NCBI GenBank assembly: GCA_023055425.1
Contig: JALGPY010000002.1
Location: forward strand, 153,150,845 to 153,214,844
DNA: 64,000 nt
From: Linanthus parryae
Lineage: Eukaryota; Streptophyta; Magnoliopsida; Ericales; Polemoniaceae
Reading direction: 5' to 3'
The notes under the pieces are model-generated. The model worked only from the letters and a program-made list of their open reading frames with translations. It was not told the DNA's origin and did not search any database. Position numbers and translations under genes: made by a program. Shown here piece by piece: positions 46,311 to 59,360 of this stretch (positions are counted from its first letter, which is position 1; each line of letters begins with the position of its first letter).

Positions 46311-46583
46311 CTATGTGAGGAATGATGTTGATTGGCCCATTGTCATTGTCTGCATATGCACGAGAAAGTTAGAGAGTTGTTGTCCATGACGCATGACAGT
46401 TTCCTCCATCCTATCCAGCCCTTCCTCCATTCTGTCCCTTTTTACTAGCATGAGCTTCAATATTTCTTTCATATGCTCATCTTCTTGATTCCAAGGAGGA
46501 GGAGTGTAATAATATCCATAGGAGTAGTACGGTGAATAGCCTGAATATTGCCCATGATAATTTTGCCCCCACATGATCACCAA
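46311..46583 (-). CDS. Family D 90-codon Gag-like ORF, copy 5
   Basis: Intact, protein identical to copy 4. Confidence 0.5.
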   Translation of the reverse strand: MVIMWGQNYHGQYSGYSPYYSYGYYYTPPPWNQEDEHMKEILKLMLVKRDRMEEGLDRMEETVMRHGQQLSNFLVHMQTMTMGQSTSFLT

Positions 46584-46716
46584 GTTATCTGTAAAATAAT
46601 TTTCAATGGAGCCGGTGAGATTAACAAATAAATAAATAAAGACAGAAAGATAAAATCCCTAAAGTTAATAATCCTTATCAATTCAACCGAATTCCCCGGC
46701 AACGGCGCCAAAAACT

Positions 46717-48526
46717 TGACACGATCTAACCACAAGTGTATGGCCGTCGTGTGTAGTAATATCCGAAAATCCGGGTTTATCGAACCCAGAGGACTTGTCG
46801 TGAACTAATTAGTATGGTTAACTTTATGTGGGCTAGCAGTTCAGAGAGTTTTCTAAACTAAATAATTAAAAAGACAAAACAAAAATTTAAATATTGAGAT
46901 TGAATAGGGGAGAAACCACTAGGACACCTCGTTTGGGGGATTGCTAGGATTTTTTTATTGACGACGTTCTATGATTTGTGAAACACAGACAAAATTCACT
47001 TTGCTAATCGAGCAATACTAACTTACCGAGTTACCAAGTGAGCATCCTATGCCTAAGTTAGATTAAAACCGAGTTACCAAGTTCTAATTATCCCTAAACA
47101 TGCATTAACGATGAATTCTACTCTAACGATCCCATTCGACGTAGCCGAGTTACCAAGCCTATGAACGAATGATTGTTTGATTTTCCAGTTTAACAATTAC
47201 CGAGTTACCAAATAATTGAAAACATAATTGAAAACTAAGTTCTAGCTAACAAGACGTCTCCAATTAACTAGATAGGATGAAGATCACAAAACAATCATAG
47301 CAAACGTAAAATCATCAATTAGGTTTATCAAAACATGAATCTCAATCCATAAAACGCATAATCAATTCGAAAAAACCTAACCACAAACTCGGGTCCTGAT
47401 TACGAAGTTTAGCTATGCATATTCATGATCACAAATACATGCGTTTGTGTGATCATGATCAAAAACAAAGAAAAGAAGGAGAAAAGAGATCAAACAAGGT
47501 TTCCCAAGCTCCACGATGTGATCCAAGCTCCCAGTTGATGTCCCGTCCTTTAATAATGCGTCTCTCTTCTGAAAATATGACCTAATATGTCTAAAATACA
47601 ATCCCTAAGAGTCCCGGGTCAATTAGGAAAGTTTTGAGCATCGTTTCCTTAATTTTGGCCGCCACTGCACATAGTCTTCGTACGAAGACTTTTCTCTTCG
47701 TAGGAAGAGTCTTCGTACGAAGACTTTTTCTCTTCGTAGGAAGGTCTTCCCAGATAGATACTGCAAGCTGTTTTAGGAAGACATTTTCAGCAACTCAAAA
47801 TTTGGCTAAGTATAATCTCTTCGTACGAAGACAAATCTCTTCGTGCGAAGAGAAGTCTGGGTCACCCAAAAATATCCTTTTTCGACTAATTTCCGATTCC
47901 TTGCCCGCGCCTTTGCTTCCTTAAGTATCTCCTCGACGTCGAGACTCATTTTATGCTATAAAACATTCCCAAATTCCGGGGAACCCTTCATTCATCAATT
48001 TAGCTCCTCGAAAGGCGTGTTTGGCATTTCCAGATGCTTTTGGCCGCGTATTATCTCTTTGAGCATCCTTTTTGACATAACTTTTTCGTCCGGACTCCGA
48101 TAAATGTGATTTTTGCACCTTTGGATTCCTTTTGCAATGTAGACTTCATCCATGTAGATAAATTACCGTTTCCGGACCATTTTCTCGTTTTTCTCAATTA
48201 TTGCCCAATATTTGGCGAAAACATCCAAAACGCGCCAAATTCGTCTTTTCTTCTATTCCGAAGCTCGTTTCTTCTCTCTACTTGATTCCCGCATACGTAA
48301 TTCCTGTCAAACAACAACACGAACACTACCGCGAAGATCAAATGTGATAAATTATCAAAATCATACTCAAAACCATTAAGAAACGCCCGGATTGTGCATT
48401 AAAGCTCAAAAACATCCAAAAGTGCATTTCTTCTCAAATTAGCCCAAAATCCATCACTTTGCACCGAAACTCACACAAATAACAATGTGAAACATGCGTA
48501 GGATAACTCTTACTAAGGAGTTATCA
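46717..48526 (-). mobile_element. Family D LTR 6
   Basis: 1810 bp, differs from LTR 5 at only a few positions (for example CCCAGAGG near 46785). Confidence 0.9.
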
Positions 48527-51026
48527 AAGACCCCCACACTTGCCATTTGCGCGTCCCGAGCAAAGTCTCATCTACTGCATTTAACTGTATATTAGCCGAC
48601 AAGACACAAACGACTCTAACATGACTCAAGACACTACTAATGCAGCAAGATTATGCAAATGCAATTCTAGACTCGATCTTAAACACGGAAAAGATTTTAA
48701 GTAGGAGTGATGAAAAAGTTAGACAAGAGGCGTGAATCGCAACTAAACTTGACAACAAGTGATTCCCCATAGTTAGTATAGAAAGCTTAACTTTAATATA
48801 AGGAACAACCTACCTCTTCATGTGTGCTGATAAAATTAAGAGGCTAACCAAGGCTAAGCCACATTCACCGTCCGAGCTCCTATTCCGCTAATGGTCAAAT
48901 GTGATGAGGCTTAGGGACAAAAATGATATAACTTGTATGAAGCAAAAAATCCTTGCGTCACATAAAGTCACCAAACCCCATATTTCACTCACCCTCACCA
49001 TGATGATAGGAATCCACAACCCGAATCTCACCGACTCCGGCCCTCAATCCCCTCAAACCCCGGTACCATGTCAATTCCGTGGCCATCAAAGCAAATAATG
49101 GGCAAAACTCATCTATGTCTTCAATCCGGAACTAAGAACTTTCACCACTCGATTTTCAATAAGCACAAATATATTTTTTTCTCTCCTTTTTTTCTCTCAA
49201 TTTTTTTTTCTTTCATTTTTCTTTATCTTTGTATTTTTTTGTTTTTTTTTCTCTCACTCAAATATCAATACAATCAAATAAATATGAGTGGTACTCCTTC
49301 AAGAATAAAAAAATGCCAACAAAACCGCAAACTTCGTAAAAGCATGTATGGGGGTGGAGTCATCATATCCACAATCTCTATGTCCGTAGTCAAATGTCGA
49401 CACCCCCACACTAGAATGTAGTCAGGTCCCCCTCTCAAGTAGTCAAATAAGGTATGTCACGTGCCTTATCCAACCGGACCTCCTACACCAAGATGATAAA
49501 AATCCGGTACCTAGCACATGCCACCTATTAAGTACAATCAAGCCCATTTTTGTGCGGATTAGACGTCACGCACTTAGGCTCTCCACTACTGTGTCCACGA
49601 TGTAATGACATGGAACACCTCCACACCTTAGTGTGCAACCCAACTCACTCACCCTCGCATCCCCTCGTAGATATCCAATGAAGCATATGCGATCTGCAGA
49701 ACTCACAAAAATATGTAATGAAGCACTCCCTCAACTAACCCCCTCAACTACTACTCCCTCGTGACGCTCTAGGAAGGTAATTCTAAACGATATATGATGA
49801 AGGCCAAGAATCGTCTCCCTAGGTCATAGAGGCTAACAATGAATCCAAGGAACAATTAGGATTTACTAGTGGTCCTACAAGGTAAGAGCTAAAAGCAGTG
49901 AGTGCTCTAATACACATCCTCGCACAGCTGTTCTGTGTGCCACTACGAGGCGGGCTGGCGACTACCTAAGACGGACAACATGAACGTTCGGCTTGTTTAG
50001 CAAACACCAAGCTCAACTCTTTTAGAGAAAAACAACACACACTTTAGCTTTTCAAAATTCAATTTAGTTTAAAAATATATAGGCATTCCCGTAATGAGAT
50101 TCTCTCTATACTTATTAGAGGGAACTAAAATTCTAAATTCTCGGTTAAAATTCACACCCTATGCCTAAAGTTTTCACATCTCACTAAATCAACCAAATCC
50201 AAGCTTCTCTCAATTGCCTTTTCTCAAAATTTTCAATTTTTTACATTTTTTTTTTATCTTTTTATAATATCCTAACACTATATGCAAGGATTAGACTCGA
50301 AAAAAAAATTGACTCCACATAATTAACTGTGTTTTGTGGGTAGACTCAATTATGTAAAAGTGCAAACCAAATATCAATCTCTCCTACACAATACGACAGT
50401 GTAAGTAAAAACATAACAAAACCACAATATTGACTCACAATACAATCTAAACACATCCTACATGTGACTGGCTATGCAAACACATTGGCTAGTAAATAGT
50501 TAAATCACCCCCACACTGAATGCTTCGTTGTCCTCAACGAATCTAAAGAGTATGCAAGAGAACTCAGCAATCAATGTGAAAGGCCAGTAGATGAGATGGA
50601 GCATGACATATACTAAATAAAAGAAACACATAATTCAGCAAAAGAGAAGATACTCATAACCACCTCAAGGGTGGGGACGAAATCGCGCCAAGCAGTCCCC
50701 AAGCACAGTAGTGGCGCCACCATGCTCCCAACGGTCAGTGTGTTCTCGCACACCGGGGTCGACTGCCTCCTCTGCTAAAATCCACGTCTCAAGAATCCCC
50801 AACTCGCCAATGCAAGTCCCTGTGAAGGTCATGTGTGCCATGGCACACCGGGGTCGATTATACCATAACCTGCTCATGTCTGTCACTAGGAAAACACCAT
50901 TAGTCCCTATCTCTCTCTCATCTCTCTAAAATAAATAAACAAAACGCACGCAACTGTATTAAAAACTAAATCCCTAAATTAACGCAATAAATAGGTTGGG
51001 TTGCGTCCCAACAAGCGCCTTGTAAT

Positions 51027-51602
51027 TTAAGGTCGATGACCCGACCGAGTTACCTCAGACATGAAATTTTCTTTCCACTTTTTCTTCTTCCACCATCGCT
51101 TTTCCCTTTGTCTCTTCTCAAGTAAGCATTCATGAGATGCATATGGTGCAAAGAAATATAAGTTGTTAGCCGCCACATGCCTCACTCTACCTTTCCACTT
51201 CTTCTTCTTCCAATTATTCAAAATTACAGTCGTCGAAGATTGGCCATTTGAATATAGCATCTCAAGTGGAACGACTTCAACAATAAGTTCTGACTTTCCT
51301 GCTTCCTTCCCCAGCTCTTGTCTCGGAATCACGGGTGGAAAGTCATGTATTGCGTAAAATTGGGGTCTTTTCTCTTCCTCGTGCGATTCGCCCAATTTTA
51401 TGATATCCAAGGGATATGGACTAGGCGGAGGAACTTCTTGATACATGTCCTTGCAAACATCTCCATGCAGTAATTCCTTAGCTTCACGACTTTGTTCCTC
51501 AAAGAAAATATCTTCAGTGGGCCATAAGCTTGCGATGTACACACTCTCCCATTCATGCCATGGATCTGGACTTATGCGAGGCACAGGTTGTATAGGCTTC
51601 AT
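51027..51602 (-). CDS. Family D 191-codon ORF, copy 6
   Basis: Protein identical to copy 5. Confidence 0.6.
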   Translation of the reverse strand: MKPIQPVPRISPDPWHEWESVYIASLWPTEDIFFEEQSREAKELLHGDVCKDMYQEVPPPSPYPLDIIKLGESHEEEKRPQFYAIHDFPPVIPRQELGKEAGKSELIVEVVPLEMLYSNGQSSTTVILNNWKKKKWKGRVRHVAANNLYFFAPYASHECLLEKRQREKRWWKKKKWKENFMSEVTRSGHRP

Positions 51603-51726
51603 AATATCATCCCATCTGAGTCTGAATCTGAGTCTGAAGCGACCAGAGAATCTATTACTTCATGATGGACAGTATTATAAACATAGATCTCTGGGAGTTC
51701 TTCGTCTTCCTCTTCGCACTCCTCAA

Positions 51727-51999
51727 CTATGTGAGGAATGATGTTGATTGGCCCATTGTCATTGTCTGCATATGCACGAGAAAGTTAGAGAGTTGTTGTC
51801 CATGACGCATGACAGTTTCCTCCATCCTATCCAGCCCTTCCTCCATTCTGTCCCTTTTTACTAGCATGAGCTTCAATATTTCTTTCATATGCTCATCTTC
51901 TTGATTCCAAGGAGGAGGAGTGTAATAATATCCATAGGAGTAGTACGGTGAATAGCCTGAATATTGCCCATGATAATTTTGCCCCCACATGATCACCAA
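51727..51999 (-). CDS. Family D 90-codon Gag-like ORF, copy 6
   Basis: Intact, protein identical to copy 4. Confidence 0.5.
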   Translation of the reverse strand: MVIMWGQNYHGQYSGYSPYYSYGYYYTPPPWNQEDEHMKEILKLMLVKRDRMEEGLDRMEETVMRHGQQLSNFLVHMQTMTMGQSTSFLT

Positions 52000-52132
52000 G
52001 TTATCTGTAAAATAATTTTCAATGGAGCCGGTGAGATTAACAAATAAATAAATAAAGACAGAAAGATAAAATCCCTAAAGTTAATAATCCTTATCAATTC
52101 AACCGAATTCCCCGGCAACGGCGCCAAAAACT

Positions 52133-53943
52133 TGACACGATCTAACCACAAGTGTATGGCCGTCGTGTGTAGTAATATCCGAAAATCCGGGTTTATCGAA
52201 CCCAAAGGACTTGTCGTGAACTAATTAGTATGGTTAACTTTATGTGGGCTAGCAGTTCAGAGAGTTTTCTAAACTAAATAATTAAAAAGACAAAACAAAA
52301 ATTTAAATATTGAGATTGAATAGGGGAGAAACCACTAGGACACCTCGTTTGGGGGATTGCTAGGATTTTTTTATTGACGACGTTCTATGATTTGTGAAAC
52401 ACAGACAAAATTCACTTTGCTAATCGAGCAATACTAACTCACCGAGTTACCAAGTGAGCATCCTATGCCTAAGTTAGATTAAAACCGAGTTACCAAGTTC
52501 TAATTATCCCTAAACATACATTAACGATGAACTCTACTCTAACGATCCCATTCGACGTAGCCGAGTTACCAAGCCTATGAACGAATGATTGTTTGATTTT
52601 CCAGTTTAACAATTACCGAGTTACCAAATAATTGAAAACATAATTGAAAACTAAGTTCTAGCTAACAAGACGTCTCCAATTAACTAGATAGGATGAAGAT
52701 CACAAAACAATCATAGCAAACGTAAAATCATCAATTAGGTTTATCAAAACATGAATCTCAATCCATAAAACGCATAATCAATTCGAAAAAACCTAACCAC
52801 AAACTCGGGTCCTGATTACGAAGTTTAGCTATGCATATTCATGATCACAAATACATGCGTTTGTGTGATCATGATCAAAAACAAAGAAAAGAAGGAGAAA
52901 AGAGATCAAACAAGGTTTCCCAAGCTCCACGATGTGATCCAAGCTCCCAGTTGATGTCCCGTCCTTTAATAATGCGTCTCTCTTCTGAAAATATGACCTA
53001 ATATGTCTAAAATACAATCCCTAAGAGTCCCGGGTCAATTAGGAAAGTTTTGAGCATCGTTTCCTTAATTTTGGCCGCCACTGCACATAGTCTTCGTACG
53101 AAGACTTTTCTCTTCGTAGGAAGAGTCTTCGTACGAAGACTTTTTCTCTTCGTAGGAAGGTCTTCCCAGATAGATACTGCAAGCTGTTTTAGGAAGACAT
53201 TTTCAGCAACTCAAAATTTGGCTAAGTATAATCTCTTCGTACGAAGACAAATCTCTTCGTGCGAAGAGAAGTCTGGGTCACCCAAAAATATCCTTTTTCG
53301 ACTAATTTCCGATTCCTTGCCCGCGCCTTTGCTTCCTTAAGTATCTCCTCGACGTCGAGACTCATTTTATGCTATAAAACATTCCCAAATTCCGGGGAAC
53401 CCTTCATTCATCAATTTAGCTCCTCGAAAGGCGTGTTTGGCATTTCCAGATGCTTTTGGCCGCGTATTATCTCTTTGAGCATCCTTTTTGACATAACTTT
53501 TTCGTCCGGACTCCGATAAATGTGATTTTTGCACCTTTGGATTCCTTTTGCAATGTAGACTTCATCCATGTAGATAAATTACCGTTTCCGGACCATTTTC
53601 TCGTTTTTCTCAATTATTGCCCAATATTTGGCGAAAACATCCAAAACGCGCCAAATTCGTCTTTTCTTCTATTCCGAAGCTCGTTTCTTCTCTCTACTTG
53701 ATTCCCGCATACGTAATTCCTGTCAAACAACAACACGAACACTACCGCGAAGATCAAATGTGATAAATTATCAAAATCATACTCAAAACCATTAAGAAAC
53801 GCCCGGATTGTGCATTAAAGCTCAAAAACATCCAAAAGTGCATTTTCTTCTCAAATTAGCCCAAAATCCATCACTTTGCACCGAAACTCACACAAATAAC
53901 AATGTGAAACATGCGTAGGATAACTCTTACTAAGGAGTTATCA
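52133..53943 (-). mobile_element. Family D LTR 7
   Basis: 1811 bp, near-identical to LTR 6; private changes include AACATACA and GAACTC near 52515-52532. Confidence 0.9.
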
Positions 53944-56443
53944 AAGACCCCCACACTTGCCATTTGCGCGTCCCGAGCAAAGTCTCATCTACTGCATTTA
54001 ACTGTATATTAGCCGACAAGACACAAACGACTCTAACATGACTCAAGACACTACTAATGCAGCAAGATTATGCAAATGCAATTCTAGACTCGATCTTAAA
54101 CACGGAAAAGATTTTAAGTAGGAGTGATGAAAAAGTTAGACAAGAGGCGTGAATCGCAACTAAACTTGACAACAAGTGATTCCCCATAGTTAGTATAGAA
54201 AGCTTAACTTTAATATAAGGAACAACCTACCTCTTCATGTGTGCTGATAAAATTAAGAGGCTAACCAAGGCTAAGCCACATTCACCGTCCGAGCTCCTAT
54301 TCCGCTAATGGTCAAATGTGATGAGGCTTAGGGACAAAAATGATATAACTTGTATGAAGCAAAAAATCCTTGCGTCACATAAAGTCACCAAACCCCATAT
54401 TTCACTCACCCTCACCATGATGATAGGAATCCACAACCCGAATCTCACCGACTCCGGCCCTCAATCCCCTCAAACCCCGGTACCATGTCAATTCCGTGGC
54501 CATCAAAGCAAATAATGGGCAAAACTCATCAATGTCTTCAATCCGGAACTAAGAACTTTCACCACTCGATTTTCAATAAGCACAAATATATTTTTTTCTC
54601 TCCTTTTTTTCTCTCAATTTTTTTTTCTTTCATTTTTCTTTATCTTTGTATTTTTTTGTTTTTTTTTCTCTCACTCAAATATCAATACAATCAAATAAAT
54701 ATGAGTGGTACTCCTTCAAGAATAAAAAAATGCCAACAAAACCGCAAACTTCGTAAAAGCATGTATGGGGGTGGAGTCATCATATCCACAATCTCTATGT
54801 CCGTAGTCAAATGTCGACACCCCCACACTAGAATGTAGTCAGGTCCCCCTCTCAAGTAGTCAAATAAGGTATGTCACGTGCCTTATCCAACCGGACCTCC
54901 TACACCAAGATGATAAAAATCCGGTACCTAGCACATGCCACCTATTAAGTACAATCAAGCCCATTTTTGTGCGGATTAGACGTCACGCACTTAGGCTCTC
55001 CACTACTGTGTCCACGATGTAATGACATGGAACACCTCCACACCTTAGTGTGCAACCCAACTCACTCACCCTCGCATCCCCTCGTAGATATCCAATGAAG
55101 CATATGCGATCTGCAGAACTCACAAAAATATGTAATGAAGCACTCCCTCAACTAACCCCCTCAACTACTACTCCCTCGTGACGCTCTAGGAAGGTAATTC
55201 TAAACGATATATGATGAAGGCCAAGAATCGTCTCCCTAGGTCATAGAGGCTAACAATGAATCCAAGGAACAATTAGGATTTACTAGTGGTCCTACAAGGT
55301 AAGAGCTAAAAGCAGTGAGTGCTCTAATACACATCCTCGCACAGCTGTTCTGTGTGCCACTACGAGGCGGGCTGGCGACTACCTAAGACGGACAACATGA
55401 ACGTTCGGCTTGTTTAGCAAACACCAAGCTCAACTCTTTTAGAGAAAAACAACACACACTTTAGCTTTTCAAAATTCAATTTAGTTTAAAAATATATAGG
55501 CATTCCCGTAATGAGATTCTCTCTATACTTATTAGAGGGAACTAAAATTGTAAATTCTCGGTTAAAATTCACACCCTATGCCTAAAGTTTTCACATCTCA
55601 CTAAATCAACCAAATCCAAGCTTCTCTCAATTGCCTTTTCTCAAAATTTTCAATTTTTTACATTTTTTTTTTATCTTTTTATAATATCCTAACACTATAT
55701 GCAAGGCTTAGACGCGAAAAAAAAATTGACTCCACATAATTAACTGTGTTTTGTGGGTAGACTCAATTATGTAAAAGTGCAAACCAAATATCAATCTCTC
55801 CTACACAATACGACAGTGTAAGTAAAAACATAACAAAACCACAATATTGACTCACAATACAATCTAAACACATCCTACATGTGACTGGCTATGCAAACAC
55901 ATTGGCTAGTAAATAGTTAAATCACCCCCACACTGAATGCTTCGTTGTCCTCAACGAATCTAAAGAGTATGCAAGAGAACTCAGCAATCAATGTGAAAGG
56001 CCAGTAGATGAGATGGAGCATGACATATACTAAATAAAAGAAACACATAATTCAGCAAAAGAGAAGATACTCATAACCACCTCAAGGGTGGGGACGAAAT
56101 CGCGCCAAGCAGTCCCCAAGCACAGTAGTGGCGCCACCATGCTCCCAACGGTCAGTGTGTTCTCGCACACCGGGGTCGACTGCCTCCTCTGCTAAAATCC
56201 ACGTCTCAAGAATCCCCAACTCGCCAATGCAAGTCCCTGTGAAGGTCATGTGTGCCATGGCACACCGGGGTCGATTATACCATAACCTGCTCATGTCTGT
56301 CACTAGGAAAACACCATTAGTCCCTATCTCTCTCTCATCTCTCTAAAATAAATAAACAAAACGCACGCAACTGTATTAAAAACTAAATCCCTAAATTAAC
56401 GCAATAAATAGGTTGGGTTGCGTCCCAACAAGCGCCTTGTAAT

Positions 56444-57019
56444 TTAAGGTCGATGACCCGACCGAGTTACCTCAGACATGAAATTTTCTTTCCACTTTTT
56501 CTTCTTCCACCATCGCTTTTCCCTTTGTCTCTTCTCAAGTAAGCATTCATGAGATGCATATGGTGCAAAGAAATATAAGTTGTTAGCCGCCACATGCCTC
56601 ACTCTACCTTTCCACTTCTTCTTCTTCCAATTATTCAAAATTACAGTCGTCGAAGATTGGCCATTTGAATATAGCATCTCAAGTGGAACGACTTCAACAA
56701 TAAGTTCTGACTTTCCTGCTTCCTTCCCCAGCTCTTGTCTCGGAATCACGGGTGGAAAGTCATGTATTGCGTAAAATTGGGGTCTTTTCTCTTCCTCGTG
56801 CGATTCGCCCAATTTTATGATATCCAAGGGATATGGACTAGGCGGAGGAACTTCTTGATACATGTCCTTGCAAACATCTCCATGCAGTAATTCCTTAGCT
56901 TCACGACTTTGTTCCTCAAAGAAAATATCTTCAGTGGGCCATAAGCTTGCGATGTACACACTCTCCCATTCATGCCATGGATCTGGACTTATGCGAGGCA
57001 CAGGTTGTATAGGCTTCAT
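56444..57019 (-). CDS. Family D 191-codon ORF, copy 7
   Basis: Protein identical to copy 5. Confidence 0.6.
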   Translation of the reverse strand: MKPIQPVPRISPDPWHEWESVYIASLWPTEDIFFEEQSREAKELLHGDVCKDMYQEVPPPSPYPLDIIKLGESHEEEKRPQFYAIHDFPPVIPRQELGKEAGKSELIVEVVPLEMLYSNGQSSTTVILNNWKKKKWKGRVRHVAANNLYFFAPYASHECLLEKRQREKRWWKKKKWKENFMSEVTRSGHRP

Positions 57020-57143
57020 AATATCATCCCATCTGAGTCTGAATCTGAGTCTGAAGCGACCAGAGAATCTATTACTTCATGATGGACAGTATTATAAACA
57101 TAGATCTCTGGGAGTTCTTCGTCTTCCTCTTCGCACTCCTCAA

Positions 57144-57416
57144 CTATGTGAGGAATGATGTTGATTGGCCCATTGTCATTGTCTGCATATGCACGAGAAA
57201 GTTAGAGAGTTGTTGTCCATGACGCATGACAGTTTCCTCCATCCTATCCAGCCCTTCCTCCATTCTGTCCCTTTTTACTAGCATGAGCTTCAATATTTCT
57301 TTCATATGCTCATCTTCTTGATTCCAAGGAGGAGGAGTGTAATAATATCCATAGGAGTAGTACGGTGAATAGCCTGAATATTGCCCATGATAATTTTGCC
57401 CCCACATGATCACCAA
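57144..57416 (-). CDS. Family D 90-codon Gag-like ORF, copy 7
   Basis: Intact, protein identical to copy 4. Confidence 0.5.
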   Translation of the reverse strand: MVIMWGQNYHGQYSGYSPYYSYGYYYTPPPWNQEDEHMKEILKLMLVKRDRMEEGLDRMEETVMRHGQQLSNFLVHMQTMTMGQSTSFLT

Positions 57417-57549
57417 GTTATCTGTAAAATAATTTTCAATGGAGCCGGTGAGATTAACAAATAAATAAATAAAGACAGAAAGATAAAATCCCTAAAGTTA
57501 ATAATCCTTATCAATTCAACCGAATTCCCCGGCAACGGCGCCAAAAACT

Positions 57550-59360
57550 TGACACGATCTAACCACAAGTGTATGGCCGTCGTGTGTAGTAATATCCGAA
57601 AATCCGGGTTTATCGAACCCAAAGGACTTGTCGTGAACTAATTAGTATGGTTAACTTTATGTGGGCTAGCAGTTCAGAGAGTTTTCTAAACTAAATAATT
57701 AAAAAGACAAAACAAAAATTTAAATATTGAGATTGAATAGGGGAGAAACCACTAGGACACCTCGTTTGGGGGATTGCTAGGATTTTTTTATTGACGACGT
57801 TCTATGATTTGTGAAACACAGACAAAATTCACTTTGCTAATCGAGCAATACTAACTCACCGAGTTACCAAGTGAGCATCCTATGCCTAAGTTAGATTAAA
57901 ACCGAGTTACCAAGTTCTAATTATCCCTAAACATGCATTAACGATGAATTCTACTCTAACGATCCCATTCGACGTAGCCGAGTTACCAAGCCTATGAACG
58001 AATGATTGTTTGATTTTCCAGTTTAACAATTACCGAGTTACCAAATAATTGAAAACATAATTGAAAACTAAGTTCTAGCTAACAAGACGTCTCCAATTAA
58101 CTAGATAGGATGAAGATCACAAAACAATCATAGCAAACGTAAAATCATCAATTAGGTTTATCAAAACATGAATCTCAATCCATAAAACGCATAATCAATT
58201 CGAAAAAACCTAACCACAAACTCGGGTCCTGATTACGAAGTTTAGCTATGCATATTCATGATCACAAATACATGCGTTTGTGTGATCATGATCAAAAACA
58301 AAGAAAAGAAGGAGAAAAGAGATCAAACAAGGTTTCCCAAGCTCCACGATGTGATCCAAGCTCCCAGTTGATGTCCCGTCCTTTAATAATGCGTCTCTCT
58401 TCTGAAAATATGACCTAATATGTCTAAAATACAATCCCTAAGAGTCCCGGGTCAATTAGGAAAGTTTTGAGCATCGTTTCCTTAATTTTGGCCGCCACTG
58501 CACATAGTCTTCGTACGAAGACTTTTCTCTTCGTAGGAAGAGTCTTCGTACGAAGACTTTTTCTCTTCGTAGGAAGGTCTTCCCAGATAGATACTGCAAG
58601 CTGTTTTAGGAAGACATTTTCAGCAACTCAAAATTTGGCTAAGTATAATCTCTTCGTACGAAGACAAATCTCTTCGTGCGAAGAGAAGTCTGGGTCACCC
58701 AAAAATATCCTTTTTCGACTAATTTCCGATTCCTTGCCCGCGCCTTTGCTTCCTTAAGTATCTCCTCGACGTCGAGACTCATTTTATGCTATAAAACATT
58801 CCCAAATTCCGGGGAACCCTTCATTCATCAATTTAGCTCCTCGAAAGGCGTGTTTGGCATTTCCAGATGCTTTTGGCCGCGTATTATCTCTTTGAGCATC
58901 CTTTTTGACATAACTTTTTCGTCCGGACTCCGATAAATGTGATTTTTGCACCTTTGGATTCCTTTTGCAATGTAGACTTCATCCATGTAGATAAATTACC
59001 GTTTCCGGACCATTTTCTCGTTTTTCTCAATTATTGCCCAATATTTGGCGAAAACATCCAAAACGCGCCAAATTCGTCTTTTCTTCTATTCCGAAGCTCG
59101 TTTCTTCTCTCTACTTGATTCCCGCATACGTAATTCCTGTCAAACAACAACACGAACACTACCGCGAAGATCAAATGTGATAAATTATCAAAATCATACT
59201 CAAAACCATTAAGAAACGCCCGGATTGTGCATTAAAGCTCAAAAACATCCAAAAGTGCATTTTCTTCTCAAATTAGCCCAAAATCCATCACTTTGCACCG
59301 AAACTCACACAAATAACAATGTGAAACATGCGTAGGATAACTCTTACCAAGGAGTTATCA
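57550..59360 (-). mobile_element. Family D LTR 8
   Basis: 1811 bp, near-identical to LTR 7; private change CTTACCAAGG at about 59343-59352 in the loop of the terminal hairpin. Confidence 0.9.

Larger units (their letters stand above)
43112..46716 (-). mobile_element. Family D internal region 5
   Basis: 3605 bp, PBS 46694-46710. First copy with the diagnostic deletion near 43280 (gattttaagtaggagtg), shared by regions 6-8. Small ORF at 45470-45249. Confidence 0.9.
48527..52132 (-). mobile_element. Family D internal region 6
   Basis: 3606 bp, PBS 52110-52126, deletion near 48695. Differs from region 5 at few positions, mainly in the T-rich tract near 49170-49255. Small ORF at 50886-50665. Confidence 0.9.
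53944..57549 (-). mobile_element. Family D internal region 7
   Basis: 3606 bp, PBS 57527-57543, deletion near 54112. Private change CATCAATGTC near 54528; shares GACGCG near 55713 with region 8. Small ORF at 56303-56082. Confidence 0.9.
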